A stretch of 13,637 nucleotides of DNA, taken from an uncultured Ruminiclostridium sp. (GTDB lineage: Bacteria > Bacillota > Clostridia > Oscillospirales > Ruminococcaceae). The notes beneath the pieces are model-generated. The model saw nothing but the letters and a program-made list of their open reading frames with translations, did not search any database and had not been told where the DNA came from. The stretch is from the NCBI GenBank assembly GCA_910585505.1, contig CAJUFF010000068.1:1-13637 (forward strand), given 5' to 3'. Position numbers and translations under genes: made by a program. This document shows, in pieces, positions 1 through 6,819 of the stretch (position 1 is the stretch's first letter; every line of letters begins with the position of its first letter).

Positions 1-51
1 AATAACCATTTTGACTATGATTTTATCCTGTGTCAAAATGGTTATTAGTAT
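1..51. repeat. Intergenic palindrome, ATTAGTAT-ended (copy 1, cut by window edge)
   Basis: Positions 1-15 (AATAACCATTTTGAC) and 32-46 are perfect inverted repeats of 15 bp around a 16-nt loop. The right arm continues into ATTAGTAT (44-51), the same terminal octamer that closes the palindromes at 164-219 and 9737-9793. The left ATACT would lie just outside the window. I infer one palindrome family with a variable inner stem. No coding potential is seen. Confidence 0.7.
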
Positions 52-81
52 TAATATTGATTTTACTGGTGAAAATAAATT

Positions 82-113
82 AAAAAGACCGCATAGCAGT
101 GGGCGGTCTTTTT
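82..113 (-). terminator. Rho-independent terminator of the glycolytic cluster (bidirectional shape)
   Basis: The arms AAAAAGACCGC (82-92) and GCGGTCTTTTT (103-113) form an 11-bp perfect stem around a 10-nt loop. Read on the minus strand, the hairpin is followed by a T-rich run, so it suits termination after gpmI, whose stop is at 246-248. The A/T arms also let it work on plus-strand transcripts. It is the first terminator downstream of pgk-tpiA-gpmI. Confidence 0.85.
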
Positions 114-163
114 CTTGTTTATAAAATATGCTGTAATGCCAATTCAAATTATCCGTATAATTT

Positions 164-219
164 ATACTAATTCACGATCGACAACAAAACTTGTCTATAC
201 TTTGATCGTGAATTAGTAT
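164..219. repeat. Intergenic palindrome ATACTAAT/ATTAGTAT (copy 2)
   Basis: ATACTAATTCACGATC (164-179) is perfectly complementary to 204-219, giving a 16-bp stem. The loop holds a second small stem, GACAA (180-184) with TTGTC (191-195). The element is a close relative of 9737-9793: loops and ends align along the whole length, and one stem pair differs by a compensatory change (A-T here, C-G there). It lies between the gpmI 3' hairpin and the terminator at 82-113. Confidence 0.85.
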
Positions 220-231
220 TAGAATGCGGCG

Positions 232-260
232 GCTTCTATGATTTTTTAAATCATAGAAGC
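232..260 (-). other. Perfect hairpin spanning the gpmI stop codon
   Basis: GCTTCTATGATTT (232-244) and its exact complement at 248-260 form a 13-bp stem with a 3-nt loop. The stop codon of gpmI (246-248) falls at the loop and the last five sense codons form one arm. There is no T-run directly after it, so it is not a standard terminator. It could stabilise the 3' end of the mRNA, or mark where an insertion duplicated the end of the gene in inverted orientation. Confidence 0.75.
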
Positions 261-1826
261 TTCCCAGCAATCGGGAGCTTTTAGTCCGAACATCTTTGCC
301 ACAGTGGGCGCGATATTTGCCAGTCCGTACTTATCAGAAGGGATAATTTCGTATTCGGTTTCCGTATCATAAATAATGAATGGCACAGGGTTTAGTGAGT
401 GAGCGGTTCTTACCGCCAACTCTCCCTTTTTGTTTCTTTCCACCATTTCATCGGCATTTCCGTGATCGGCAGTTATCAACATGGTGACTTTACACTCATC
501 GCAGACTTTTTTAAGTCTTTCAAGACCCAAATCCACGCTTTCAACTCCGATAATGGTACTGTCAAGGCTTCCCGTATGTCCCACCATATCGCCGTTGGGG
601 AAGTTGCAGCGGATAAAGTCGTATTCACCGCTTTTTATAACCTCGATAAGATCGTCGGTTATTTCGGCTGATTTCATCCATGGCCGCTGATCGAAGCTTA
701 CGTTGTCGGAGGGGATTTCCTTGAAGGTTTCCAGATCCTCGCTGAATTTGGCGCTTCTGTTGCCGTTCCAGAAGTAAGTTACATGACCGTATTTCTGGGT
801 TTCGCTCACAGCATACTGCTTATATCCGTTGTTTACGAGCAGCTCGGACAGCGTGTCCTTGATCTCGGGAGGACTTACAAGATAACGCTTGGGCAGCTTA
901 AGATCGCCGTCATACTGTAACATTCCCGCATATACCACATCGGGTTTTGCGCCTCTGTCAAAGAAAGTGAATATGTCGTTGTCAAAGGCCATGGAAAGCT
1001 CTATGGCACGGTCACCGCGGAAATTGTACAGAACAACACTGTCCTTATCGTTGATTTTTCCCACAGCTTCTCCGTTTTCGGCGATAACAAAGGCGGGAAG
1101 ATCCTGGTCGATAACTCCATCGGTTTCATTGCGGAAGGTTTCAATAGCTTCCTTTGCGGAGGCAAACTGTCTTCCTTCGCCCTTAACATGCGTTTTCCAG
1201 CCCAATTCAACCATTCCCCAGTTTGCCTGATAACGATCCATAGTAACCTTCATTCTGCCGCCGCCGCTGGCGATTCTGCCGTCAAAGCCTTCGCCGTTAA
1301 GCTCGGAAAGCTTGTTTTCGAGCTGCTCCACATAAGTGAGGGCGCTTGTTGCCGGTACGTCGCGTCCGTCAAGAAGAATATGCACTCTCGCTTTGGAAAC
1401 GCCTTCTTTCTTTGCTTCTTCAAGCATACTGAAAAGGTGGGATATGTTGGAATGTACGTTACCGTCGGAAAGAAGGCCTATAAAATGCAGCGCTGAGCCG
1501 TTTTTCTTTACGTTGGACACTACTTCTTTCCATGTGTCGGAACCATACATTTTTCCGCTTTCGATAGACTCGTTTACCAGTTTTGCACCCTGGGAGTAAA
1601 TCTGACCGCAGCCTATTGCGTTATGTCCCACCTCGCTGTTGCCCATATCGTCGTCGGAAGGAAGTCCTACCGCACCGCCGTGAGCTTTAAGCCTTGTATT
1701 TGGGCAGTTTTGCAGCAGCCAGTCAAGAGTGGGAGTATTGGCAAGCGTTACAGCGTCTCCCAGTCCCGTTTTGCTGAATCCCACTCCGTCCATTACCACC
1801 AATAGAATAGGTTTTTTAGCTTTCAT
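246..1826 (-). CDS. gpmI: 2,3-bisphosphoglycerate-independent phosphoglycerate mutase
   Basis: The product (526 aa) interconverts 3-phosphoglycerate and 2-phosphoglycerate in cytosolic glycolysis using Mn ions and a phosphoserine intermediate. Visible active-site elements are D13, the serine nucleophile S64 in DMGNSEVGHNAIG, DGRDVPATSA (153-162), NFRGDR (268-273), NGDMVGH (411-417), TADHGN (452-457) and TAHS (474-477). GGGRMKVTMDRYQANW (188-203) and SETQKYGHVTYFWNGNRS (341-358) resemble, from memory, the plant/kinetoplastid iPGM branch rather than the classical Bacillus type, which has GRYYAMDRD-like sequence at the first site. The start is an ATG preceded by an AAAGGAAAGGAAC ribosome binding site. 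It is the last gene of the cluster, 42 bp after tpiA, and its stop lies in a perfect hairpin. Function is very secure; the subfamily assignment is moderately secure. Confidence 0.97.
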   Translation of the reverse strand: MKAKKPILLVVMDGVGFSKTGLGDAVTLANTPTLDWLLQNCPNTRLKAHGGAVGLPSDDDMGNSEVGHNAIGCGQIYSQGAKLVNESIESGKMYGSDTWKEVVSNVKKNGSALHFIGLLSDGNVHSNISHLFSMLEEAKKEGVSKARVHILLDGRDVPATSALTYVEQLENKLSELNGEGFDGRIASGGGRMKVTMDRYQANWGMVELGWKTHVKGEGRQFASAKEAIETFRNETDGVIDQDLPAFVIAENGEAVGKINDKDSVVLYNFRGDRAIELSMAFDNDIFTFFDRGAKPDVVYAGMLQYDGDLKLPKRYLVSPPEIKDTLSELLVNNGYKQYAVSETQKYGHVTYFWNGNRSAKFSEDLETFKEIPSDNVSFDQRPWMKSAEITDDLIEVIKSGEYDFIRCNFPNGDMVGHTGSLDSTIIGVESVDLGLERLKKVCDECKVTMLITADHGNADEMVERNKKGELAVRTAHSLNPVPFIIYDTETEYEIIPSDKYGLANIAPTVAKMFGLKAPDCWEASMI

Positions 1827-1868
1827 ATAAAAATTGTTCCTTTCCTTTGTAAAATCACAAACCGGAAA

Positions 1869-2639
1869 TTAACCGTTTGTGGCTGCCTTTACTATTTCGG
1901 CAAAATCCGGCGCCTTAAGGCTCGCGCCGCCGATAAGTCCGCCGTCAATATTTTCCTTGGCAAGGAGTTCCGCCGCGTTGCCCGCGTTCATTGAACCGCC
2001 GTACTGAACGGTTACCGCCTGAGCTACGTCATTTCCGTAAAGGTCTGCAAGCTTTCCGCGTATAAATGCGCAAACCTCTTCCGCCTGCTCCGCAGTGGCG
2101 GTTTTGCCGGTACCGATTGCCCATACCGGCTCGTAAGCGATTACGCACTTTTTGATATCCTCCGCGGAAACATCGTAAAAGTCAAGCTTAATCTGACGAC
2201 CCACTACCTCCTCGGTAATATTGCATTCCCTTTCCCAAAGAAGTTCGCCCACGCATACTATAGGCTTAAGTCCAGCGGCTAAAGCGGCCTTTGTTCTTTT
2301 GTTTACCGTCTCGTCGGTTTCGCCGAAATATTGTCTGCGTTCGCTGTGCCCGATGATAACGTACTCAACGCCTATTTCGGTAAGCATATCGGCGGAAATT
2401 TCTCCGGTAAACGCTCCCGATTTTTCAAAATGCACATTTTCCGCGCCAACCTTTATGTTTGTCCCCTTGGTCATTTCCACTGCCGTTTCAAGATTGGTAT
2501 ATGGTGTGCAGACTACTACCTCGCAGCCCGCGTCAGCTACAAGCGGCTTCATAGCTTCAATAAGCGCCTTGGCTTCGGGGCGGGTCTTGTTCATTTTCCA
2601 GTTACCGGCAATTACTGCCTTTCTAATGTTTTTTTTCAT
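1869..2639 (-). CDS. tpiA: Triosephosphate isomerase
   Basis: The product interconverts dihydroxyacetone phosphate and glyceraldehyde 3-phosphate in the cytosol as a TIM-barrel dimer. At 256 aa it has normal length. Catalytic and binding residues are in place: N13 and K15 in AGNWKMNKT, H98 in IIGHSERRQYFGE, catalytic E170 followed by the loop-6 sequence PVWAIGTGKT (171-180), YGGSMNAGN (213-221), and the phosphate-binding GGLIGGASL (233-241). The ATG start has AAAGGTG upstream. It sits 33 bp after the pentapeptide-repeat gene and 42 bp before gpmI, so all three probably share a transcript. Nothing unusual is seen in the protein. Confidence 0.98.
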   Translation of the reverse strand: MKKNIRKAVIAGNWKMNKTRPEAKALIEAMKPLVADAGCEVVVCTPYTNLETAVEMTKGTNIKVGAENVHFEKSGAFTGEISADMLTEIGVEYVIIGHSERRQYFGETDETVNKRTKAALAAGLKPIVCVGELLWERECNITEEVVGRQIKLDFYDVSAEDIKKCVIAYEPVWAIGTGKTATAEQAEEVCAFIRGKLADLYGNDVAQAVTVQYGGSMNAGNAAELLAKENIDGGLIGGASLKAPDFAEIVKAATNG

Positions 2640-2672
2640 TTTGTTTCACCTTTCAGATTTTATTATTTTAAC

Positions 2673-3170
2673 TCATTCTTTTTCTTCCTGTTCGGCTTTT
2701 TCGGAGAAGCCGTTTTTCTCCGCGTTTTGTTTTTCCTTATACAGCTTCAGCATTTCTTCAACGGATATCCCGTTTATCTTCATGCCCTCCAGTTCACAGC
2801 CCTTGCCGATCTCCACATTTCTAAAGTCTACCGCGAAAAATTTCGACCCGCTGAGATTTGCGTTATCGAACTCGCTGTCAGTCATAGCAAGCTTTTTAAA
2901 CTTTGATCCGTTCAGCGTGCAGCTATCAAAAACTGTATTCAGCATGGCAAGGTTGATAAAAGAAGAATCGTTGAGGTTTACATCGTCAAACAAGCTTTTT
3001 TCCATAAACATCTGTTTAAAGGTAGCTTTGCCCCATCTTGATCCCAAAATCCTTGTATAATCCATAAAGCAGCTTTGTATTTCGCTGTCGGTAAAGCCGC
3101 ACTCGCTGATTCTCGCGCCCTGTGCGCTGCACGATTTGATAGAATGTATTTCAAGGTTTTTAAAATCCAC
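2673..3170 (-). CDS. Pentapeptide-repeat protein inside the glycolytic cluster
   Basis: This small protein (165 aa) has a central run of about twelve pentapeptide units, visible from SLFDD to VDFRN with F, L or M at every fifth position. That predicts a right-handed quadrilateral beta helix. It ends with GMKINGISVEEMLKLY and a charged Lys/Glu-rich tail. No signal peptide or membrane segment is seen, so it is probably cytosolic. The start chosen is GTG at 3170-3168, with AAGGAG (3184-3179) eight bases upstream. A longer reading frame opens with a TTG at 3188 that overlaps the ribosome binding site itself and is unlikely. Role unknown: pentapeptide proteins include gyrase-protecting DNA mimics, but nothing here supports that. 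Its place between pgk and tpiA suggests co-expression with glycolysis. Confidence 0.85.
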   Translation of the reverse strand: MDFKNLEIHSIKSCSAQGARISECGFTDSEIQSCFMDYTRILGSRWGKATFKQMFMEKSLFDDVNLNDSSFINLAMLNTVFDSCTLNGSKFKKLAMTDSEFDNANLSGSKFFAVDFRNVEIGKGCELEGMKINGISVEEMLKLYKEKQNAEKNGFSEKAEQEEKE

Positions 3171-3226
3171 GGTCAATACTCCTTTCAAAACAGATAAACA
3201 TTAAAAAACCGTTTAAAATCAGCATA

Positions 3227-3244
3227 AAGCAGAATAAACTGCTT
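3227..3244. other. Small hairpin in the pgk to pentapeptide-gene spacer
   Basis: AAGCAG (3227-3232) and CTGCTT (3239-3244) flank AATAAA. This 6-bp stem lies between the main hairpin (3279-3307) and the pentapeptide-repeat gene. On the minus strand only a weak promoter-like TTTGAA...TATGCT is seen around it. No firm function can be assigned. Confidence 0.35.
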
Positions 3245-3278
3245 CAAAAAAACATATTCGCTCAAGTCGGATAAAAGC

Positions 3279-3307
3279 GCTAAAGGGCGGAAAAACCGCC
3301 CTTTAGC
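3279..3307 (-). terminator. Strong hairpin after pgk: terminator or partial terminator
   Basis: GCTAAAGGGCGG (3279-3290) and its exact complement at 3296-3307 form a 12-bp GC-rich stem around five bases. It lies about 50 bases after the pgk stop. On the minus strand only a short GCTTTTAT tract follows, so termination is probably incomplete. It would make pgk mRNA more abundant than that of the three downstream genes, or act as a processing/stability hairpin. Confidence 0.7.
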
Positions 3308-3359
3308 AATACGCTTCAGAAAAGTCAGTATTGCCGCCTTTGTCCGTGCGTTTTTTATT

Positions 3360-4580
3360 TTACTTATCCTGAATCACATCAATACCGGGAAGAACCTTGC
3401 CTTCCAGATATTCCAGAGAAGCGCCGCCGCCTGTGGATATATGGCTCATTTTGTCGGCGTAGCCAAGCTGTACAACTGCCGCCGCGCTGTCTCCGCCGCC
3501 GATAACGGTGGTGGCGTCGGTGTTGGCGAGAGCTTTGGCAACCGCTTTTGTGCCCTCCGCGAGAATGGGATTCTCAAATACGCCCATAGGTCCGTTCCAA
3601 ACAACGGTCTTGGCAGACTTAACCTCGTTGGCGAAAATCTCCATAGTCTTGGGACCGATGTCAAGACCCATCATATCGGCAGGAATTTTATTGCTTTCAA
3701 CAACGGAGGTTTCGATAGCCGCGTCAATAGGATCGGGGAAAGCCTTGGCAACGATGGTGTCTACGGGAAGCAGTAGTTTCTTGCCCAATTTACCGGCTTT
3801 TTCAAGCATTTCCTTACAATAATCCAGTTTTTCTTCATCCACAAGAGATATGCCTATTTCGCCGCCCTGCGCCTTTACAAATGTATAAGCCATACCGCCG
3901 CCGATAATGAGAGTGTCGCATTTTTCAAGAAGGTTGGAGATAACGTTGAGCTTATCCGCAACCTTTGCACCGCCCAAAATGGCTACAAAGGGACGAACGG
4001 GATTCTCAACGGCGTTTCCGAGGAATTCAATTTCCTTGTTCATTAGGTAGCCCACTGCGGTTTCCTTAACGAACTTGGTAACGCCCGCCGTGGAAGCATG
4101 AGCTCTGTGAGCGGAACCAAAAGCGTCCATAACGAAAATTTCGTTGTCCACAAGATCGCCTAACTCTTTTGCAAAACCTTCGCCGTTCTTAGTCTCGTCC
4201 GCGCCTCTGAAGCGGGTGTTCTCAAGAACAACGATCTCGCCGTCGTTCATTTCCGCAACGGCCTTTTTGGCATTATCGCCCACAACGGTATCGTCGTCGG
4301 CAAACACTACCTTTGTCTTTACCAGCTCTGCAAGTCTGTCTGCGGCGGGCTTAAGGGAGAATTTCGCTTCCGGACCGTTTTTGGGTTTGCCCAAGTGAGA
4401 GCAGAGAACAATTTTAGCTCCGTTTTCAACCAGCTTATTGATAGTGGGAAGTGCGGCAACAATTCTGTTGTCGTTGGTGATCTTCCCGTCCTTCAGGGGA
4501 ACGTTGAAGTCCACACGGACGAGAACCTTTTTTCCCTTTACATTAAGGTCTTCCACGTTTTTCTTGTTAAGCTTGCTCAT
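3360..4580 (-). CDS. pgk: Phosphoglycerate kinase
   Basis: The product transfers phosphate between 1,3-bisphosphoglycerate and ADP, the first ATP-forming step of glycolysis, in the cytosol. The 406-aa length is usual. The N-terminal substrate-binding domain shows VLVRVDFNVPL (19-29), SHLGKP (61-66) and DAFGSAHRAHAST (152-164). The C-terminal nucleotide-binding domain shows LGGAKVADK (202-210), IIGGGMAYTF (225-234), VWNGPMGVFE (327-336), GGGDSAAA (361-368) and STGGGASLE (382-390). The ATG start follows AAGGAAGG. The gene has its own promoter and is followed by a strong hairpin. gapA, its usual upstream partner, is absent: degV ends there instead. Confidence 0.98.
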   Translation of the reverse strand: MSKLNKKNVEDLNVKGKKVLVRVDFNVPLKDGKITNDNRIVAALPTINKLVENGAKIVLCSHLGKPKNGPEAKFSLKPAADRLAELVKTKVVFADDDTVVGDNAKKAVAEMNDGEIVVLENTRFRGADETKNGEGFAKELGDLVDNEIFVMDAFGSAHRAHASTAGVTKFVKETAVGYLMNKEIEFLGNAVENPVRPFVAILGGAKVADKLNVISNLLEKCDTLIIGGGMAYTFVKAQGGEIGISLVDEEKLDYCKEMLEKAGKLGKKLLLPVDTIVAKAFPDPIDAAIETSVVESNKIPADMMGLDIGPKTMEIFANEVKSAKTVVWNGPMGVFENPILAEGTKAVAKALANTDATTVIGGGDSAAAVVQLGYADKMSHISTGGGASLEYLEGKVLPGIDVIQDK

Positions 4581-4656
4581 TTTGTTACCTTCCTTTATGA
4601 TAGATTTTATTTAAAGCAAAATTACCAAAGCAAGAAGCAGTTGGCACTACTTTATT

Positions 4657-4685
4657 ATTTTAACAGAAAAATCAAACTATTTCAA
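4657..4685 (-). promoter_or_regulatory. Sigma-A promoter of pgk
   Basis: On the minus strand TTGAAA (4685-4680) is followed after exactly 17 bases by TAAAAT (4662-4657). A TGT directly before the -10 makes an extended -10. It lies about 75 bases upstream of the pgk ATG and downstream of the degV stop at 4732, so pgk can be transcribed independently of trmL-degV. Confidence 0.8.
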
Positions 4686-4731
4686 GAGATTTCAGGAATT
4701 TTTTTCCGATTTGTTTAAGTCCGAATGAGAA

Positions 4732-5601
4732 TTATCTTCTGGGCTTTCCCTTGGTAATGACGCCTATAAAGCAGGGACCCGCGTTGCAGGCTACCACTCC
4801 TCCGCAGGATTCCTGCATTATAAGGTCGTATCCGACCTTTTTGGTCATTGTCTTTCTGAAAAGCTCCTCCATTTCGGGTGCGGTAGTGGTGAGCAGATGC
4901 CATGGTGTTTCCGGGATCATACGTTCGCTTATATACTGCACCGCGTCGTTTACCGCCGCTTTTTCTCCTCGGCTCTTCTTAACAACCTGCGTATCACCGT
5001 CGATAAGGGAAATTACAGGCTTAAGAGACAGCATTTCGCCCAAAAAGCTTGCCGCTGCGCTTATTCTTCCAGATTTTTTCATATGGCGGAGGTTAAATCC
5101 TATTATGTGTATTTCGCAGCAGTTAAACCAGTCCTCCATAAAGGCGATGACCATTTCGCAGCTTTGACCGGCTTCAAGCTTTCTTGCCGCTTCTACAACG
5201 GGATAGCCGTAGCCTAAGGAGTAGCAGTGGCTGTCGATAATGTGTATCTTTGTATTTCCCAACTCACCCGATTCGCGAAGGTTCTTTTCCGCCAGTACGG
5301 CATTTGCGTAAGTCTGTGAGCCGGCGGAGTTGATAACGGTAACTATTACGTCGTCCCAACCCTCTTTTGCACACTCCTTAAACTTTTCCTCAAAGCGTAA
5401 TACGGTTATTTGGCTGGTTTTGGGCAGGTCGGGAGACTTGTCGATTATTTCGAAAAATTCCTCGTTTGTAACGGTTTTTCTTTCGACGAAAGTCCTGTCG
5501 CCCAACGTGATGTCGAAGCACATTATGTCGATATTGTATCGCGCTTCGTCTTCCTTTGAAATATCGCAGCCGCTGTCCGTGATTATCTTTACCTTTTCCA
5601 T
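4732..5601 (-). CDS. DegV/FakB family fatty-acid-binding protein
   Basis: DegV-family proteins bind a single fatty acid. Characterised FakB members present exogenous fatty acids to the kinase FakA for phospholipid synthesis. The 289-aa length fits. The N-terminal signature is KIITDSGCDIS (5-15), followed by KTSQIT (61-66), whose Thr-Ser pair typically contacts the carboxylate, GSQTYANA (94-101), DSHCYSLGYG (123-132), LRHMKKSGRIS (171-181), and a C-terminal NAGPCFIGV (273-281) loop in place of the common HxGPGxxG. The ATG start follows AAAGGAAT. It is 25 bp after trmL and probably co-transcribed with it. No fakA is in the window, so the exact ligand and paralogue class are not determined. Confidence 0.92.
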   Translation of the reverse strand: MEKVKIITDSGCDISKEDEARYNIDIMCFDITLGDRTFVERKTVTNEEFFEIIDKSPDLPKTSQITVLRFEEKFKECAKEGWDDVIVTVINSAGSQTYANAVLAEKNLRESGELGNTKIHIIDSHCYSLGYGYPVVEAARKLEAGQSCEMVIAFMEDWFNCCEIHIIGFNLRHMKKSGRISAAASFLGEMLSLKPVISLIDGDTQVVKKSRGEKAAVNDAVQYISERMIPETPWHLLTTTAPEMEELFRKTMTKKVGYDLIMQESCGGVVACNAGPCFIGVITKGKPRR

Positions 5602-5626
5602 ATGTTTATTCCTTTCATAATATATT

Positions 5627-6133
5627 TTATAAATTATTTTCCGGCGTCCAGTTATATTGAGTCAGCCGCCCACTGTTACGAAGTTTTGGAAACCCCCATT
5701 GTCTCAGCACCTCATAGGCTCCTATTGCCACGCTGTTTGAAAGGTTAAGGCTCCGGGCTTCGTCTGTCATGGGTATGCGTACGCACCTGTCCTTACTTTC
5801 GTAAAGCAGTTTTTCGGGAAGTCCCTTATCCTCTCTGCCGAAAACAATATAGCAATTGTCGTGATATTCCACACTGCAGTAGGTATTTAAGGCTTTTGTT
5901 GAATAATAGAACATTTCACCATTATTTTTCCCGAAAAAATCATCTAAGCCGTCATAATAGCTTATATCCAGAAAATGCCAGTAGTCAAGCCCCGCGTGTT
6001 TCAGCTTCTTATCGTCTACGGAAAAGCCCATAGGCTTCACAAGGTGAAGCTTAGCTCCCGTAACAGCGCAGGTGCGGGCGATATTTCCGGTATTCTGTGG
6101 TATTTGCGGTTCAACCAGCACAATGTTAAGTAT
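5627..6133 (-). CDS. trmL: tRNA (cytidine(34)-2'-O)-methyltransferase, non-canonical start
   Basis: This SPOUT-family enzyme would 2'-O-methylate the wobble nucleotide of leucine tRNAs. It shows the VLVEPQIPQNTGNIARTC start of the family, the SAM-knot motif VFGREDKGLP (93-102, counting from the GTG at 6121) and IPMTDEARSLNLSNSVAIGAYEVLRQ around 117-141. Family members usually begin M-x-NIVL-x-EP. Here the corresponding codons are ATA CTT AAC ATT GTG, so the expected ATG is ATA (6133-6131). The strong GGAGGG (6149-6144) is 10 bases from this ATA but 22 from the first canonical start, GTG at 6121; the only other near-cognate, CTG at 6142, is one base from it. A TAA at 6154-6152 closes the frame upstream. 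I place the start at ATA with caution. The gene is promoter-proximal to degV. Confidence 0.9.
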   Translation of the reverse strand: MLNIVLVEPQIPQNTGNIARTCAVTGAKLHLVKPMGFSVDDKKLKHAGLDYWHFLDISYYDGLDDFFGKNNGEMFYYSTKALNTYCSVEYHDNCYIVFGREDKGLPEKLLYESKDRCVRIPMTDEARSLNLSNSVAIGAYEVLRQWGFPKLRNSGRLTQYNWTPENNL

Positions 6134-6181
6134 CGTAGTCAGACCCTCCGTTTATATGATTTGTAAACTAAAACCGATGAT

Positions 6182-6210
6182 ATTGTAACATATTTTCCAT
6201 AATTTGTAAA
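6182..6210 (-). promoter_or_regulatory. Sigma-A promoter of trmL-degV
   Basis: On the minus strand TTTACA (6210-6205), a 17-base spacer and TACAAT (6187-6182) with TGT before the -10 form a good extended -10 promoter. The GGAGGG ribosome binding site at 6149-6144 follows closely, implying a very short leader. Confidence 0.82.
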
Positions 6211-6310
6211 GAGTCTCGTTTTTAAGAAAATTATGCTTTACTCTTCACCGCATAAAATATTTAAGAGTTAATTCAACACCGCGAAATGACCGCCTTACGG
6301 CTTTGTGTGC

Positions 6311-6442
6311 GGCTTGCTTGCATATTTTCCTTCATCTTGCACAAATCTTCCTTGAAATACGCCGGTTTGACGAAGCTTTTTGACGCAGAAGATGACCGTT
6401 TGGTGGCGAAAATACGGCGTTTCCGATTTTTCAAGCAAGGCC
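6311..6442 (-). repeat. Dispersed TIR element, copy A (132 bp)
   Basis: This copy matches the elements at 7979-8074, 9805-9960 and 13555-13637. Taking the 13555 copy as plus, it is reversed. Its ends are GGC-TTGCTTG at 6311-6320 and TCAAGCAAGGCC at 6431-6442; both arms carry C where copy B has T, or the matching G where B has A, so pairing is kept. The core GACGCAGAAGATGACCGTTT (6382-6401) is shared exactly with copy B. Confidence 0.85.
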
Positions 6443-6725
6443 TATTATTAAACGCCTTTTTGATAAAAGCGAAATACTTTTGAGAGCTATTTGTGCTTTG
6501 TTCGAAGGAAGTTATATAAACAATCTTAATAACTGTCGGCGGTGATGTATACTGTTTTGCCGAAAGCTACCTCTGAATCCATTCCGGAATTATTAAACGA
6601 ATTTTTATGTGTTTTTAAATGAGTAAATTTACTGCTAAAAGTAACCTATAAAAACATTAAAAAATCCAAAAAGTAACAAATTATATAAAAAATTGCAAAA
6701 AATTATCTTAAATTTGCAAAAATAC

Positions 6726-6754
6726 TTGTATTTTTTTTTAATATGTGATATTAT
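6726..6754 (+). promoter_or_regulatory. Sigma-A promoter of the SCP2-like gene
   Basis: TTGTAT (6726-6731), a 17-base spacer and TATTAT (6749-6754) with TGA directly before the -10 form an extended -10 promoter. An overlapping TATAAT at 6752-6757 is an alternative -10. The region upstream is strongly A/T-rich with A-tracts, like an UP element. The leader to the ATG at 6820 is about 60 bases. Confidence 0.75.
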
Positions 6755-6819
6755 AATAAAGTAAGTAATACAAATTCCGCGCTGCGGAAATGACAATCAA
6801 TTGAAAGGAATAACAGATC

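Larger units (their letters stand above)
6138..6819. other. Long divergent intergenic region
   Basis: This 680-bp gap separates trmL (minus) from the SCP2-like gene (plus). It holds the trmL promoter (6182-6210), a copy of the dispersed TIR element (6311-6442), then a very AT-rich stretch from about 6600 with repeated AAAAGTAAC words (near 6637 and 6670), ending in the promoter of the plus-strand gene. No convincing coding sequence is seen; the reading frame at 6286-6483 only translates the repeat element. Confidence 0.7.

Noticed and set aside
3171..3188. TTG start for the pentapeptide-repeat gene
   Set aside because: The TTG overlaps the AAAGGAG ribosome binding site, which is correctly spaced for GTG at 3170.
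5627..6133. trmL as a pseudogene
   Set aside because: The rest of the frame is intact with all SPOUT motifs, a strong promoter and a strong ribosome binding site, so a rare start is at least as likely as gene loss.
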